A stretch of DNA of 64,000 bases from CAYNZP01 sp964401835 (GTDB taxonomy: Bacteria > Planctomycetota > Phycisphaerae > SM23-33). The translations under genes were made by a program, and so were the position numbers. Shown piece after piece: positions 51,801-57,984 of the stretch (position 1 is its first letter; every line of letters starts with the position of its first letter). The stretch lies in assembly GCA_964401835.1 (NCBI GenBank), contig CAYNZP010000002.1, forward strand, positions 62,001-126,000, in the 5' to 3' direction. Below the pieces are notes generated by a model that saw only the letters and a list, made by a program, of their open reading frames with translations, was not told where the DNA came from and did not search any database.

Positions 51801-53708
51801 AGTTACAAAACATGGTATGAAGAACACACCATAAAGGCGGAGGCTACCGGCTATAAAACAAAACATGAAGGGTTGTACACAAAACTTCTTGGTTCCGAGA
51901 AAGAGAAGATTATAAACTTTGCCCTTGTCTCCGAAAGTAAAAGCTTAGCACCTGAAGATGAAAAACTAACCGGCCAGACGGTTAATGAAGGTGTGGGATT
52001 TGGCGAAGTCGTATTAGGTTTGACGGTTCAGCAGGTGCTTGATGTGCTAGGTCCGCCTGATAAACGTACTGACGATCCACACACTTGGTTGCAGTATCGC
52101 AAATCTCTAGGCATCGACATTATCTTCCCCGGCGGAAAGGCTGGAGAAATCCGGTTTAACAAGGGTTTCGTCCACCCGCTCAGCCGCGGGCCTCGTATTG
52201 GCTCTACTATGGAAGAGGTGTTCCAAGTTTACGGCAAGCCTATAAAAACTGTCAAAACAACCCACGACAAAGTAACTGAATTTGATGATCGGATTCTTTG
52301 CCAGTTGGCTGAGAGCAAAGCGTCAAAGATTGAATATGCATACCAAGGGATTCTTTTCTGGTTCGACAAGGATAATAAGGTTCATCAGTTCGTGGCGTTT
52401 AAGCCTGACAAGCCCACCACACAGCCGAAAGTAGATAGTCTGGATGATGCATCATCTGAAAAATCTGATGTTCCGCAAGAATTCGTTGGTCACTGGAAAG
52501 GCCAGGCTTTTACCGGCATGACCTGGCTGAAGCAGCAATATATGCCTGTTGATATAGAAATCAAACCGGACGGAAGCGTGATCGGCACAGTCGGGGATGC
52601 CTTGCTTGTAGATGCACGATTCCAAAGAAAGAGCAAGTTGATAACCACACTCTTCAAGCACAATACACTTTATGAAATAAACGCAAAACTCCGTGGTCCG
52701 ATTGTTATTGCTGAGGACATAAAGCGTGATTCGATCTGGTTGGGATTAACGCCTGTAATAGACAACAGCAAAATTGAAGGCGGATTCCACACAAGTGGTC
52801 TGCATGTTGGCGGAAAGAATTCAATGGTATTGACAGGTGGTGATATGGTCCTGACCAGCACGAAGCCCGCGGCGCACCCAGCGGAAGGGAATCGTATTGT
52901 TGATAAGATAGATTATCCGTTTGTGAATGACACGGTAGTGATTGGCAAGTGGGAAAGTGTGGATTTTGTTAACCAGATAGATGATTTCGACCCAGCTTCT
53001 AAACGATTCAGGGGCGAGTTGTTTTTGACTGAGTTGATTTTCCTCGAAGGCGGCAAGACTCCTAAGCCTTTCTGGACATGGACAAAGGGGCTTTTGTTGC
53101 ATCATGGTGACAAGACTGCCAGCAAGTACGTCATTCAGGAAATCGACGGCAAGACTTATATGTTCCTCGAGTGGAAATCCGGCGATTATACAATCCGCCA
53201 CATGAAGCCGAAGTACTACGTACTTAAAAAGGCTACACCCCAGCCGAAGGCGGATAGCTTGGAAGATGCATCATCTGAAAAACCTGACGTTCCTCATGAA
53301 TTTGCAGGAAGTTGGCAAGGCCAGACCCAGATCATCGTGACGTGGTGCAAACAGAAGCAACTACCAATCGCAATTAATATCGCACCTGACGGCTCGGTTA
53401 CGGGCACAGTTGGCGATGCCGAGTTGAAAAACGCCGTATTCGAACGAAAACCCGCCTTTTACACTAAGCTGATGAAACATAAAAAGAAATATTGGATTCG
53501 TGGCGATCTTGTCGGGCCAATAGTTAAGCACGAGGGAATTAAACGAAAATCAGTTACCATCCTTATGACCGACATCGAGGATGGAAAGATAAAAGGCAGC
53601 CTGGCTACCAGCGGCACACATGTCGGTGGTAAAAAGACAATGGTCCTCAGCACGATTGATATGGCCCTGACCAAAACCCCCGCCACCCAGCCAACAAGGC
53701 CTAAATAA
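45885..53708 (+). CDS. Giant BlaR1-type M56 metalloprotease fused to export, SLBB, HEAT and carboxypeptidase-regulatory-like modules
   Basis: 2607 residues in one uninterrupted frame. Residues 1-390: BlaR1/M56 domain with four membrane spans (about 10-30, 40-62, 154-173, 367-389), zinc motif H252-E-L-A-H256 and third ligand Glu293 (EREHCCDD). After the last span everything should be outside. About 410-650: beta-sandwich and NTF2-like parts. From 695: polysaccharide-export N-domain (DYIVGPDDILDI) with SLBB-like repeats (about 780-900; GEVKRPGTYSLTG) and a coiled coil (965-1015). About 1049-1125: ExbD-like. 1160-1320: HEAT repeats. About 1350-1700: unknown domains. About 1936-2010: carboxypeptidase-regulatory-like (VKGIVTDAETGQPITGVKV). 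2036-2175: two BamE-like repeats. 2194-2326 and 2466-2593: a duplicated C-terminal domain. BlaR1 proper has about 600 residues. Confidence 0.9.
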   Translation: MTFLNIVGESFCVRLVLILAHFLWQATAITLIFLLAGLFLRKSSAQLRYLLAVIALLLMLACPFITFSFVKAPSSALADFATVTSRNLEDENPHESQLSQSEPAISHAASGIASETITDSGEVATPLTKADNLVEKPAGEFIDSVTSFVSRNAGYLTVGYFVCVFVMLARLLVGIHGGRRLRKASETVLDSSLLSTLGQKAELLGMRFAPAIAYCKRVAVPTVIGVVKPMILLPISFASGLSAGQVEAILTHELAHIRRYDHFVNLLQRIVEALLFFHPAVWFVSRKIRIEREHCCDDMVVKSCGRYSYAESLVRVAELNLSQRVNRLSTVAALAAADTKKTSQLRTRVLRIIGSEHEKIRLHKSWPIMTVLIAAAILSTALLVSASAKPNKTDTEIKPAGEKIENPLKVLDVEFQPISQGKNVVHIKVQNVSQSEQMFGIHIYTRSPSYSQRGMGWGKPFLSTLKPAETETFRYVFKMQGPPNDKTWIRLRFYNPDSQETYNYEKYFLERKYESEDLEHREFLPKSEIQLEIIKVFKGIQSDIRNKNYKKAWDSFTLDYQQAEFQGGLEGFINAMEGKPGLKWFIWNKNEFLELEVESITHTGNGRVPGFILLASRPEQIWKINFVREEGQLKIDWIHGYTPEIIKKEKLTPKTTAVPPIIPQLTENKDIDPAWELLPGASFPTDGDWTFEESDYIVGPDDILDIAIRDLYQEGLETTLRRQVSRTGYIDLPKLPEKIEVAGLIQDEVTSAIIEAYKVPDIISKPNVLVTITAKRQDKFSILGAVNKPDTYNIIPPDMRLLEALSLAGGITQTNIRYIYVIRPAEKEADATKPRIIAINFDKLNAGDPRMNIVIRHNDIVRVPFLKHSEFYVIGEVKRPGTYSLTGRSVTVKMALAAAGYDPTKTEVHTILIRHRSDGVEERLPLDLRGILEGTEPDVYLRPDDVLLVQLSEEAKKIKLLGNDQKLQSLRMSESKLQTLLDKEKPKFGPKHRKVLEIETQLKSIREQINQREKELLGKGYSEYRASGIYTTAGTAKQDGPKPPTGPVQELKFARLVLGKDKMTFEGQETTWDELPKIFEKFPDKENTVLQVAVTDDEAVSTKTLMRALNLVSHGFKGGSYTGVHPLGTKGDPPTTIPVEKAKPSTQIPKQTPPASKIDPIEAVEKAVRTISTCAEGDPRISKAMDSLKGLDQQAVVEKLTEYLDSDKPTIRRSAIYILWRSEFDSIESAVKPLIKLTSHDEVFTRGMAALALGSNKVEQSLDTLSKMTLEDSDPYARRCAAYALGQLGNPRAINVLEKSLKDENSLVRQNSEAALTMIREGWEPSGAVKEIYPGVKRRYIGKKVAQFPQPQDLSTPESACAAYKKASGLEGAERIVDLSWVQLNPDEVRKFWERAKKEDPENIYLNAVKGSYIIEVLTYKADYASVISYLPFSPGTGKSPYSRRSFGRINGQWKNLGEDRLPSLEAARESFNRKKERLYEHFDGIKKAHQISQPGAMRADQFPEIVGCRIRKYHHQHLARISGDLKPAFTSLTMYEHSKLAFSWEISSQLETEVTYYGISVAPAGSNINDVDQHFYSAIGIPADVNKAEYGQDFPGTIGRAARHLTPGQYDVYFLAYAGEFIRGKGRQPIAGGKLSLTVSPLPLTQIQIADIQPDGVIKFQSVIQSSNLSGKEIASTGFINSDFVKVESMADDAGKPLKFTAKHEGRIFRYNVIFNEPIKADEPILYSSKGTMTSLVKQTSPGEFTYRMRHWPATGRDTHRLEIFRLPKGAKLLKVYPDNLPQRSKDGRTELVVDRIIEPNGSLEVVISYKLEDKPAKAEGSDSKQVYIVTFQPVGDFQPTTAKELLGAFNEKHPKGVRTHHYRTQVQEGKLVGHICVDGASGKEALENMLKQSKKLELIDATAADEEKLKALYKMGQPSLKSDGKMVPTFIVKGIVTDAETGQPITGVKVGDHRYGDGKLFGITGPDGSYSYKTWYEEHTIKAEATGYKTKHEGLYTKLLGSEKEKIINFALVSESKSLAPEDEKLTGQTVNEGVGFGEVVLGLTVQQVLDVLGPPDKRTDDPHTWLQYRKSLGIDIIFPGGKAGEIRFNKGFVHPLSRGPRIGSTMEEVFQVYGKPIKTVKTTHDKVTEFDDRILCQLAESKASKIEYAYQGILFWFDKDNKVHQFVAFKPDKPTTQPKVDSLDDASSEKSDVPQEFVGHWKGQAFTGMTWLKQQYMPVDIEIKPDGSVIGTVGDALLVDARFQRKSKLITTLFKHNTLYEINAKLRGPIVIAEDIKRDSIWLGLTPVIDNSKIEGGFHTSGLHVGGKNSMVLTGGDMVLTSTKPAAHPAEGNRIVDKIDYPFVNDTVVIGKWESVDFVNQIDDFDPASKRFRGELFLTELIFLEGGKTPKPFWTWTKGLLLHHGDKTASKYVIQEIDGKTYMFLEWKSGDYTIRHMKPKYYVLKKATPQPKADSLEDASSEKPDVPHEFAGSWQGQTQIIVTWCKQKQLPIAINIAPDGSVTGTVGDAELKNAVFERKPAFYTKLMKHKKKYWIRGDLVGPIVKHEGIKRKSVTILMTDIEDGKIKGSLATSGTHVGGKKTMVLSTIDMALTKTPATQPTRPK

Positions 53709-53804
53709 TTGATACTGAAATGTATCGGGGTAATAAAAAAACAAAATATTTTTTTCTACCGAAACAAAACTCACCCATATACGTCAAATAGTGGGGAGAC
53801 AATT

Positions 53805-53900
53805 ATGAAATGCAAAACAGACAAATTATTACTTTGGCTAATCTATTGCATCTGTCTTATGACGATATGCACAGGCTTAATGATTCTGCTGGATATATAA
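53805..53900 (+). CDS. 31-residue single-span membrane protein downstream of the giant M56 gene
   Basis: GGGGAG (53793-53798) lies 6 nt before ATG 53805, a strong ribosome-binding site. The product starts MKCKTDKLLLWLIY, is hydrophobic for the rest of its length with three Cys, and ends ILLDI. It is 96 nt after the giant gene with no terminator in between, so it may be in the same transcript. No family is known to me. Its topology suggests a small regulator or partner of a membrane protein. Confidence 0.6.
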   Translation: MKCKTDKLLLWLIYCICLMTICTGLMILLDI

Positions 53901-53929
53901 CCGGCCGGGGAAAGTTTTCGCATAAAAAA

Positions 53930-54003
53930 TGGGCGATAGAGGGCTCGAACCTCTGACCTTGCGGGTGTGATCCGCACGCTCTAGCCAACTGAGCTAATCG
54001 CCC
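53930..54003 (-). tRNA. tRNA-Val (anticodon CAC)
   Basis: Full cloverleaf on the minus strand: acceptor GGGCGAT/ATCGCCC, D-stem GCTC/GAGC, anticodon stem TGCGG/CCGCA with loop ATCACAC (anticodon CAC), 5-nt variable loop, T-arm AGAGG-TTCGAGC-CCTCT, discriminator A. CCA is not encoded. Position 32 is A, which is uncommon. Confidence 0.93.
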
Positions 54004-54076
54004 GTAACAGCATTTATTCTGAAATATCCTGAAAAATCTTAAGAATCAGTAATTCCAGAACCGGCTGGGTGGTGCA

Positions 54077-55207
54077 TTATATTCTATGTTCAAATCTTTT
54101 CAACTCATCGAATGTTTCTACAAAATCTTTTGGCCAAGGCGCTTCCAGTTTCATGGCTTTGCCCGTCCGCGGATGGCTGAATTCTATCGTATGTGCATGA
54201 AGAGCCTGGCGGGTTATCAGCGGCCCATATGCCCTGTCGTGTACTCCCTCAAGTTGACTGCGATAGATAGGCCCCCCACCATACATCCTGTCGCCAACGA
54301 TCGGATGGCCGATGTGGCTCATGTGCACTCGCAGCTGATGTGTTCGTCCTGTCTTGGGATACATCTCAACGAGAGTGAATGACGTTTCCGTCGCGCCGAC
54401 TTTTGTCATACGTTTGAGGACTTTGTAACGGGTTACCGCGTCTTTTATCGAATTCGTTCGTTCCGGGCCAATTATTCTATGTACGGCGTACTTCTCACGA
54501 ATTCGAGGATGTTTGCCAATAGCGGCATCGATAATGTCCTCGTCAAGCTTCATCGAACCGTGAACAATAGCGGAATAGGTCTTATGGATTTTTCTATGTT
54601 CGAACTGCCAGCCAAGCCGCCAAAGCGCGATATCGGTTTTTGCAATTAACAATACCCCCGTCGTGTCGCGATCGAGGCGATGAACGATGCCCGGTCGAAA
54701 TACTTCGCCGGATTGAGGCAACTCGCTGATATCTCGCCAGTTTTTCTTAAAATAATACGCCAGGCCATTTACGAGGGTGCCCGTCCAATTGCCGCGGGCC
54801 GGGTGAACTATCAAATCCGCCTGCTTATTGATTGCAAGAACGTCTTCGTCTTCATAGACGATATCAAGCGGGATTGGCTCGGGGGGAATCTCTTGTGGTT
54901 TGACGATGGGAAGCATCATGTCTATGACATCACCAGCCCTCAACGTGTAACTCGGTTTTACAACTCGGCCGCTGACAGTTACGTTCCCCTCTTTGATATA
55001 TCTCTGAAGAGCAGTGCGAGAGACGCTTTTGCCTATACGCCCTGAAAGGTATTTATCCAGCCGACGATTCCGCTTGGCATTGCGGATTTCGATTCGGCTG
55101 TGTTCGAGGCCATCAGCCTCAGCCGGTATCGAGGTCTCGAGAAACTCAAGGCCATTTTCCTCGCCTTCGATAAAAACTTCTTCGGGTTGTTCATTATTAA
55201 CAGACAT
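54077..55207 (-). CDS. rluD: RluA/RluD-family 23S rRNA pseudouridine synthase
   Basis: 376 residues. An S4 RNA-binding domain (RLDKYLSGRIGKSVSRTALQ, about 55-115) is followed by the RluA catalytic domain with GIVHRLDRDTTGVLLIAKT, whose Asp is the catalytic nucleophile, and YPKTGRTHQLRVHMSHIGHPIVGD near the C-terminus. The ~50-residue N-terminal stretch before S4 is Glu-rich and variable. RluD modifies positions 1911/1915/1917 of helix 69 in E. coli; RluC or another paralogue is possible. The start is ATG 55207; the four-codon upstream extension from TTG lacks support. Confidence 0.9.
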   Translation of the reverse strand: MSVNNEQPEEVFIEGEENGLEFLETSIPAEADGLEHSRIEIRNAKRNRRLDKYLSGRIGKSVSRTALQRYIKEGNVTVSGRVVKPSYTLRAGDVIDMMLPIVKPQEIPPEPIPLDIVYEDEDVLAINKQADLIVHPARGNWTGTLVNGLAYYFKKNWRDISELPQSGEVFRPGIVHRLDRDTTGVLLIAKTDIALWRLGWQFEHRKIHKTYSAIVHGSMKLDEDIIDAAIGKHPRIREKYAVHRIIGPERTNSIKDAVTRYKVLKRMTKVGATETSFTLVEMYPKTGRTHQLRVHMSHIGHPIVGDRMYGGGPIYRSQLEGVHDRAYGPLITRQALHAHTIEFSHPRTGKAMKLEAPWPKDFVETFDELKRFEHRI

Positions 55208-55350
55208 ATTTAGAAGCAAATCTTATACTAATCGGTATAAAAGATCAGCCGCAGATGCAGGTTAACAGAATCGAATCGGTTTGACCAACCAATCCTGTTT
55301 ACCAACAACCGCGGCTGCTTATATCTTGCTTGCCTATTAAATTAAATGGA

Positions 55351-55974
55351 CTAGATCAATTCCTTGACAACGTCTACCGCACTGGCAGCGTCAGGTGCAT
55401 AACCGTCGGCACCGATCTCATTGGCGTAATCCTGGGTTACAGGAGCACCACCGATGATTGTCTTAACTTCAAGGCCGGCTTCTTTGAGAGCCTTGATAAT
55501 TTCTGGCATTTGGGGCATGGTCGTGGTGAGCAGTGCACTCATCGCACAAACCTTGACATTGTTTTCCTTGCAAGCCTCAACAAACTTCTCTGCCGAGACA
55601 TCGATACCAATATCAATAACCTTATAACCACCACCCGTGAGCATCATGTTGACAAGGTTCTTGCCGATATCGTGAAGGTCGCCCTTGACCGTACCAAGAA
55701 CAACTGTACCTGCTGGCTCTACACCAGCTGCGGCAAGTACCGGTTCGAGAACGTCCATGCCGCCATGCATCGCACGGGCTGCGATCAATACTTCCGGGAC
55801 ATAAACTTCGTTTGCCTTGAAACGCTTGCCGATTACGCTCATTCCGGCAACCAGGCCGTCATTAAGAATCTCTGCCGGAGAAACGCCTTCGTCCAGAGCT
55901 TTTTTAGTCAACTCGACCACTGTGTTACGATCACCCTTCATAAGAGCGTCTGCGATACCTTGTAGATCAGCCAT
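55351..55974 (-). CDS. Corrinoid (cobalamin-binding) methyltransferase protein, MtbC/MttC type
   Basis: 207 residues. An N-terminal helical cap (about 1-85) precedes a B12-binding Rossmann domain with the base-off signature GDLHDIGKN, where His101 ligates cobalt, and GGAPVTQDYANEIGADGYAPDA near the C-terminus. These small proteins carry the methyl group between a substrate-specific methyltransferase and an acceptor enzyme. No methyltransferase, reactivase or B12 gene is adjacent, so substrate and partner are unknown. GGAGG lies 9 nt before ATG 55974. No cobalamin riboswitch is visible in the leader. Confidence 0.93.
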   Translation of the reverse strand: MADLQGIADALMKGDRNTVVELTKKALDEGVSPAEILNDGLVAGMSVIGKRFKANEVYVPEVLIAARAMHGGMDVLEPVLAAAGVEPAGTVVLGTVKGDLHDIGKNLVNMMLTGGGYKVIDIGIDVSAEKFVEACKENNVKVCAMSALLTTTMPQMPEIIKALKEAGLEVKTIIGGAPVTQDYANEIGADGYAPDAASAVDVVKELI

Positions 55975-56004
55975 GCCTGTCTACCTCCACAACATTTTTC
56001 ATAT

Positions 56005-56035
56005 TAAAAAACAAAGCCTTTGCTTACGTGCAAAG
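56005..56035 (-). terminator. Possible terminator before the corrinoid gene
   Basis: On the minus strand CTTTGC (56035-56030), loop ACGTAA and GCAAAG (56023-56018) are followed after a few bases by a T-run (56011-56006). A weak 6-bp stem that would end the TPR-gene transcript. Confidence 0.4.
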
Positions 56036-56154
56036 CTATTTGAACTCAAAAAGTTATACCAAAAATCTCCAACTGTAAATATATATTCTAAATAATTTGT
56101 GAAATTTTTAACTATTCCCTGCCAAGTAATTTTGCCCATTTCTTCTGGGAATTT

Positions 56155-56835
56155 CTACTCCTCAATTGGCTCGGAAGTCTCTGCTTCTTCAGAAGGTTGC
56201 GAAGGCGCCGTTGTGGCCATCTTGACAGGGTCTTTTATTACCTCGAGCTGCTGCAATGCTACTTCAGCTATCTTAGCTACCGGATAACCCCGCAATTGGG
56301 TGATTTGTCCGATTTTCATGTACGCGTCTCTGGCAGCATCATAGTTGCCCAAGCTCTCCTCGAGTTTACCCAAGCCAAACCAAGCCTTACCGAGAACTGA
56401 ATATTCTTCGCCGAAAAGCTCAATCGCTTTTCGATAATGTTCACGGGCCAGATCAGCTGGGCTCTCAGAGTCTTCGGATTCGCCAGTACTGCCAATTAAC
56501 ACTCGACTGGCGTATTCGTTACCAACTTCGATACAAGCAAGCGCAGCAATAGTATTGTCGCCCTCACGATCTTCCAGAGCGATTAAAGCCGCCAGCCGAT
56601 CATCGGGTTTAAGGTCGGGGTCTACGTCGGTGACCAGACGCTCGTACTCGGCCTGCATCTCATATTGTCTGCTCGCTTTTCGCTTATACGCATAAACTGC
56701 TACCAATGCGACAAGTGCCCCAATGAGAAGACTCCACGCAAGATGCGTGCCCCACTTTTTGAAGAATCCGATTAATTTTGCCAATTCGGCGTCGAGTGTA
56801 TTGTGTTGTAGTTCGTGGCGTCGTGTTGATTTCAT
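56155..56835 (-). CDS. Membrane-anchored tetratricopeptide protein (YfgM/TPR_21-like)
   Basis: 226 residues with one membrane span near the N-terminus (about 30-49, LAWSLLIGALVALVAVYAY) and a TPR-like domain after it (AREHYRKAIELFGEEYSVLGKAWFGLGKLEESL). The C-terminus is a Pro/Ser/Glu-rich tail. This pattern matches YfgM-type proteins, which sit in the inner membrane with the TPR outside and help at the Sec translocon. Assignment to YfgM is by architecture only. It follows the lipoprotein gene by 14 nt. Confidence 0.75.
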   Translation of the reverse strand: MKSTRRHELQHNTLDAELAKLIGFFKKWGTHLAWSLLIGALVALVAVYAYKRKASRQYEMQAEYERLVTDVDPDLKPDDRLAALIALEDREGDNTIAALACIEVGNEYASRVLIGSTGESEDSESPADLAREHYRKAIELFGEEYSVLGKAWFGLGKLEESLGNYDAARDAYMKIGQITQLRGYPVAKIAEVALQQLEVIKDPVKMATTAPSQPSEEAETSEPIEE

Positions 56836-56849
56836 ATTACTTCAATTTC

Positions 56850-57335
56850 TTATTCTTGCTGCTCCTGGGCAGGAGCTTCGATTCTCCCGGTTGTCCACAG
56901 ATGCACCTTGATGTTCGTTTTATGGAACAGGTTACCATCGGTAATTATTATTCGGCAGCGTTCAGTTTCCTTCTCAAAGTCAAGCATGACATCGCCCTGA
57001 ACAAACATATCCGTAACGAGTGCCCAGCGGTTTATCGGCATCTGCCTCTTGTAGAATCTGGCAACGGCAAACTTGTCTGAGCCGCCCTTGTAGACATGAT
57101 CCACATAGCGGGCCACGCCGGTCTCGAACGTCCGGCTTCTTCCTTCGTCGAGAGAATAGCCAATCGGGATAGGCATGTCGGAAATTACCGGCCGAGACTT
57201 GGCAACCAAATCGTACATCGGCTCAATTTTTCGAGGTGCGCCGCTTGATGCGTCTATGGTCTGGGTACCACCGCAACCGACGGCAAATGCCAGAATGGCT
57301 ACTGAAACAAAAACGATACTCATTAACTTTTTCAT
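56850..57335 (-). CDS. Predicted lipoprotein of unknown function
   Basis: 161 residues with a lipoprotein signal (lipobox AVGC, Cys21) and a mature alpha/beta part (ARFYKRQMPINRWALVTDMF, CRIIITDGNLFHKTNIKVHL). The start has a strong AAGGAGGTCG ribosome site. It is the first gene of a two-gene unit with the TPR protein, which suggests a joint envelope role. No known family is recognised. Confidence 0.75.
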   Translation of the reverse strand: MKKLMSIVFVSVAILAFAVGCGGTQTIDASSGAPRKIEPMYDLVAKSRPVISDMPIPIGYSLDEGRSRTFETGVARYVDHVYKGGSDKFAVARFYKRQMPINRWALVTDMFVQGDVMLDFEKETERCRIIITDGNLFHKTNIKVHLWTTGRIEAPAQEQQE

Positions 57336-57628
57336 AACGACCTCCTTGTCGTCCCAAGGATTTTCAGTATTAGTTTATCCGCTAAAACCAACGTTTACTA
57401 ACTCGTTAAACTCGTCCAAATAATGCTGATTGTCAAGCTTATTTCGCAACCGAGATATATTCTTATCGGCTAATTGAGCCTTTGAGCAACACTCTACCTT
57501 CTAAGGCCAAAAGAGTTTATAATCTCGCAACTCAGACAATAGTATTGAAATGTCTTCGATTGCGTGTAGTGTTGTGTTTAAAAATAAGCGGAAGAAAGAT
57601 TTGGAATCTTTTGTAAGGGAGAACAGGC

Positions 57629-57970
57629 TTGATTGTCGTACTTAATCTTTTTGACATCATACCGGAAAGGAAAAAGGATTACGCAGAATATCTCAGGCGC
57701 GTCCAGCCGGTACTCGACAGGTATGGCGCAAAGGTCCTTCTTTACGGCCTGACTCGAATGATTTATATGGGCGATTGCTGCCAGGAATATTGCGGGTTGA
57801 TTGCTTACAAAAGCCTGGGAGATTTGCGAAAGCTATCGCACGATTCCGAGTTCAACGAAATCCGGCTGCTTAGGGATAATTCGACAAAGAATTATGTTCT
57901 AACCGCGATAGAAAGCTTCGAGACAATGAATGACGCCGCCGAGTATCTTGAAAACGGCGGAAAGAAGTAA
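57629..57970 (+). CDS. Small dimeric alpha/beta-barrel-like protein upstream of ilvD
   Basis: 113 residues, TTG start at 57629 with AGGGAG upstream. The pattern of strand-helix-strand (IVVLNLFDIIPERKKDYAEYLRRV, then VLLYGLTRMIYMGD and a helix LGDLRKLSHDSEFNEIRLLRD) resembles dimeric alpha/beta-barrel proteins such as DUF1330 or NIPSNAP-type, but no exact family is certain. It is 14 nt upstream of ilvD, in one probable operon. The 293-nt gap before it shows no other gene. Confidence 0.6.
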   Translation: MIVVLNLFDIIPERKKDYAEYLRRVQPVLDRYGAKVLLYGLTRMIYMGDCCQEYCGLIAYKSLGDLRKLSHDSEFNEIRLLRDNSTKNYVLTAIESFETMNDAAEYLENGGKK

Positions 57971-57984
57971 TTGGAGATAAAAAT

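Noticed and set aside
55975..56100. Cobalamin riboswitch before the corrinoid gene
   Set aside because: No B12-box (GCCACTG) or long structured leader is visible; only a short hairpin is present.
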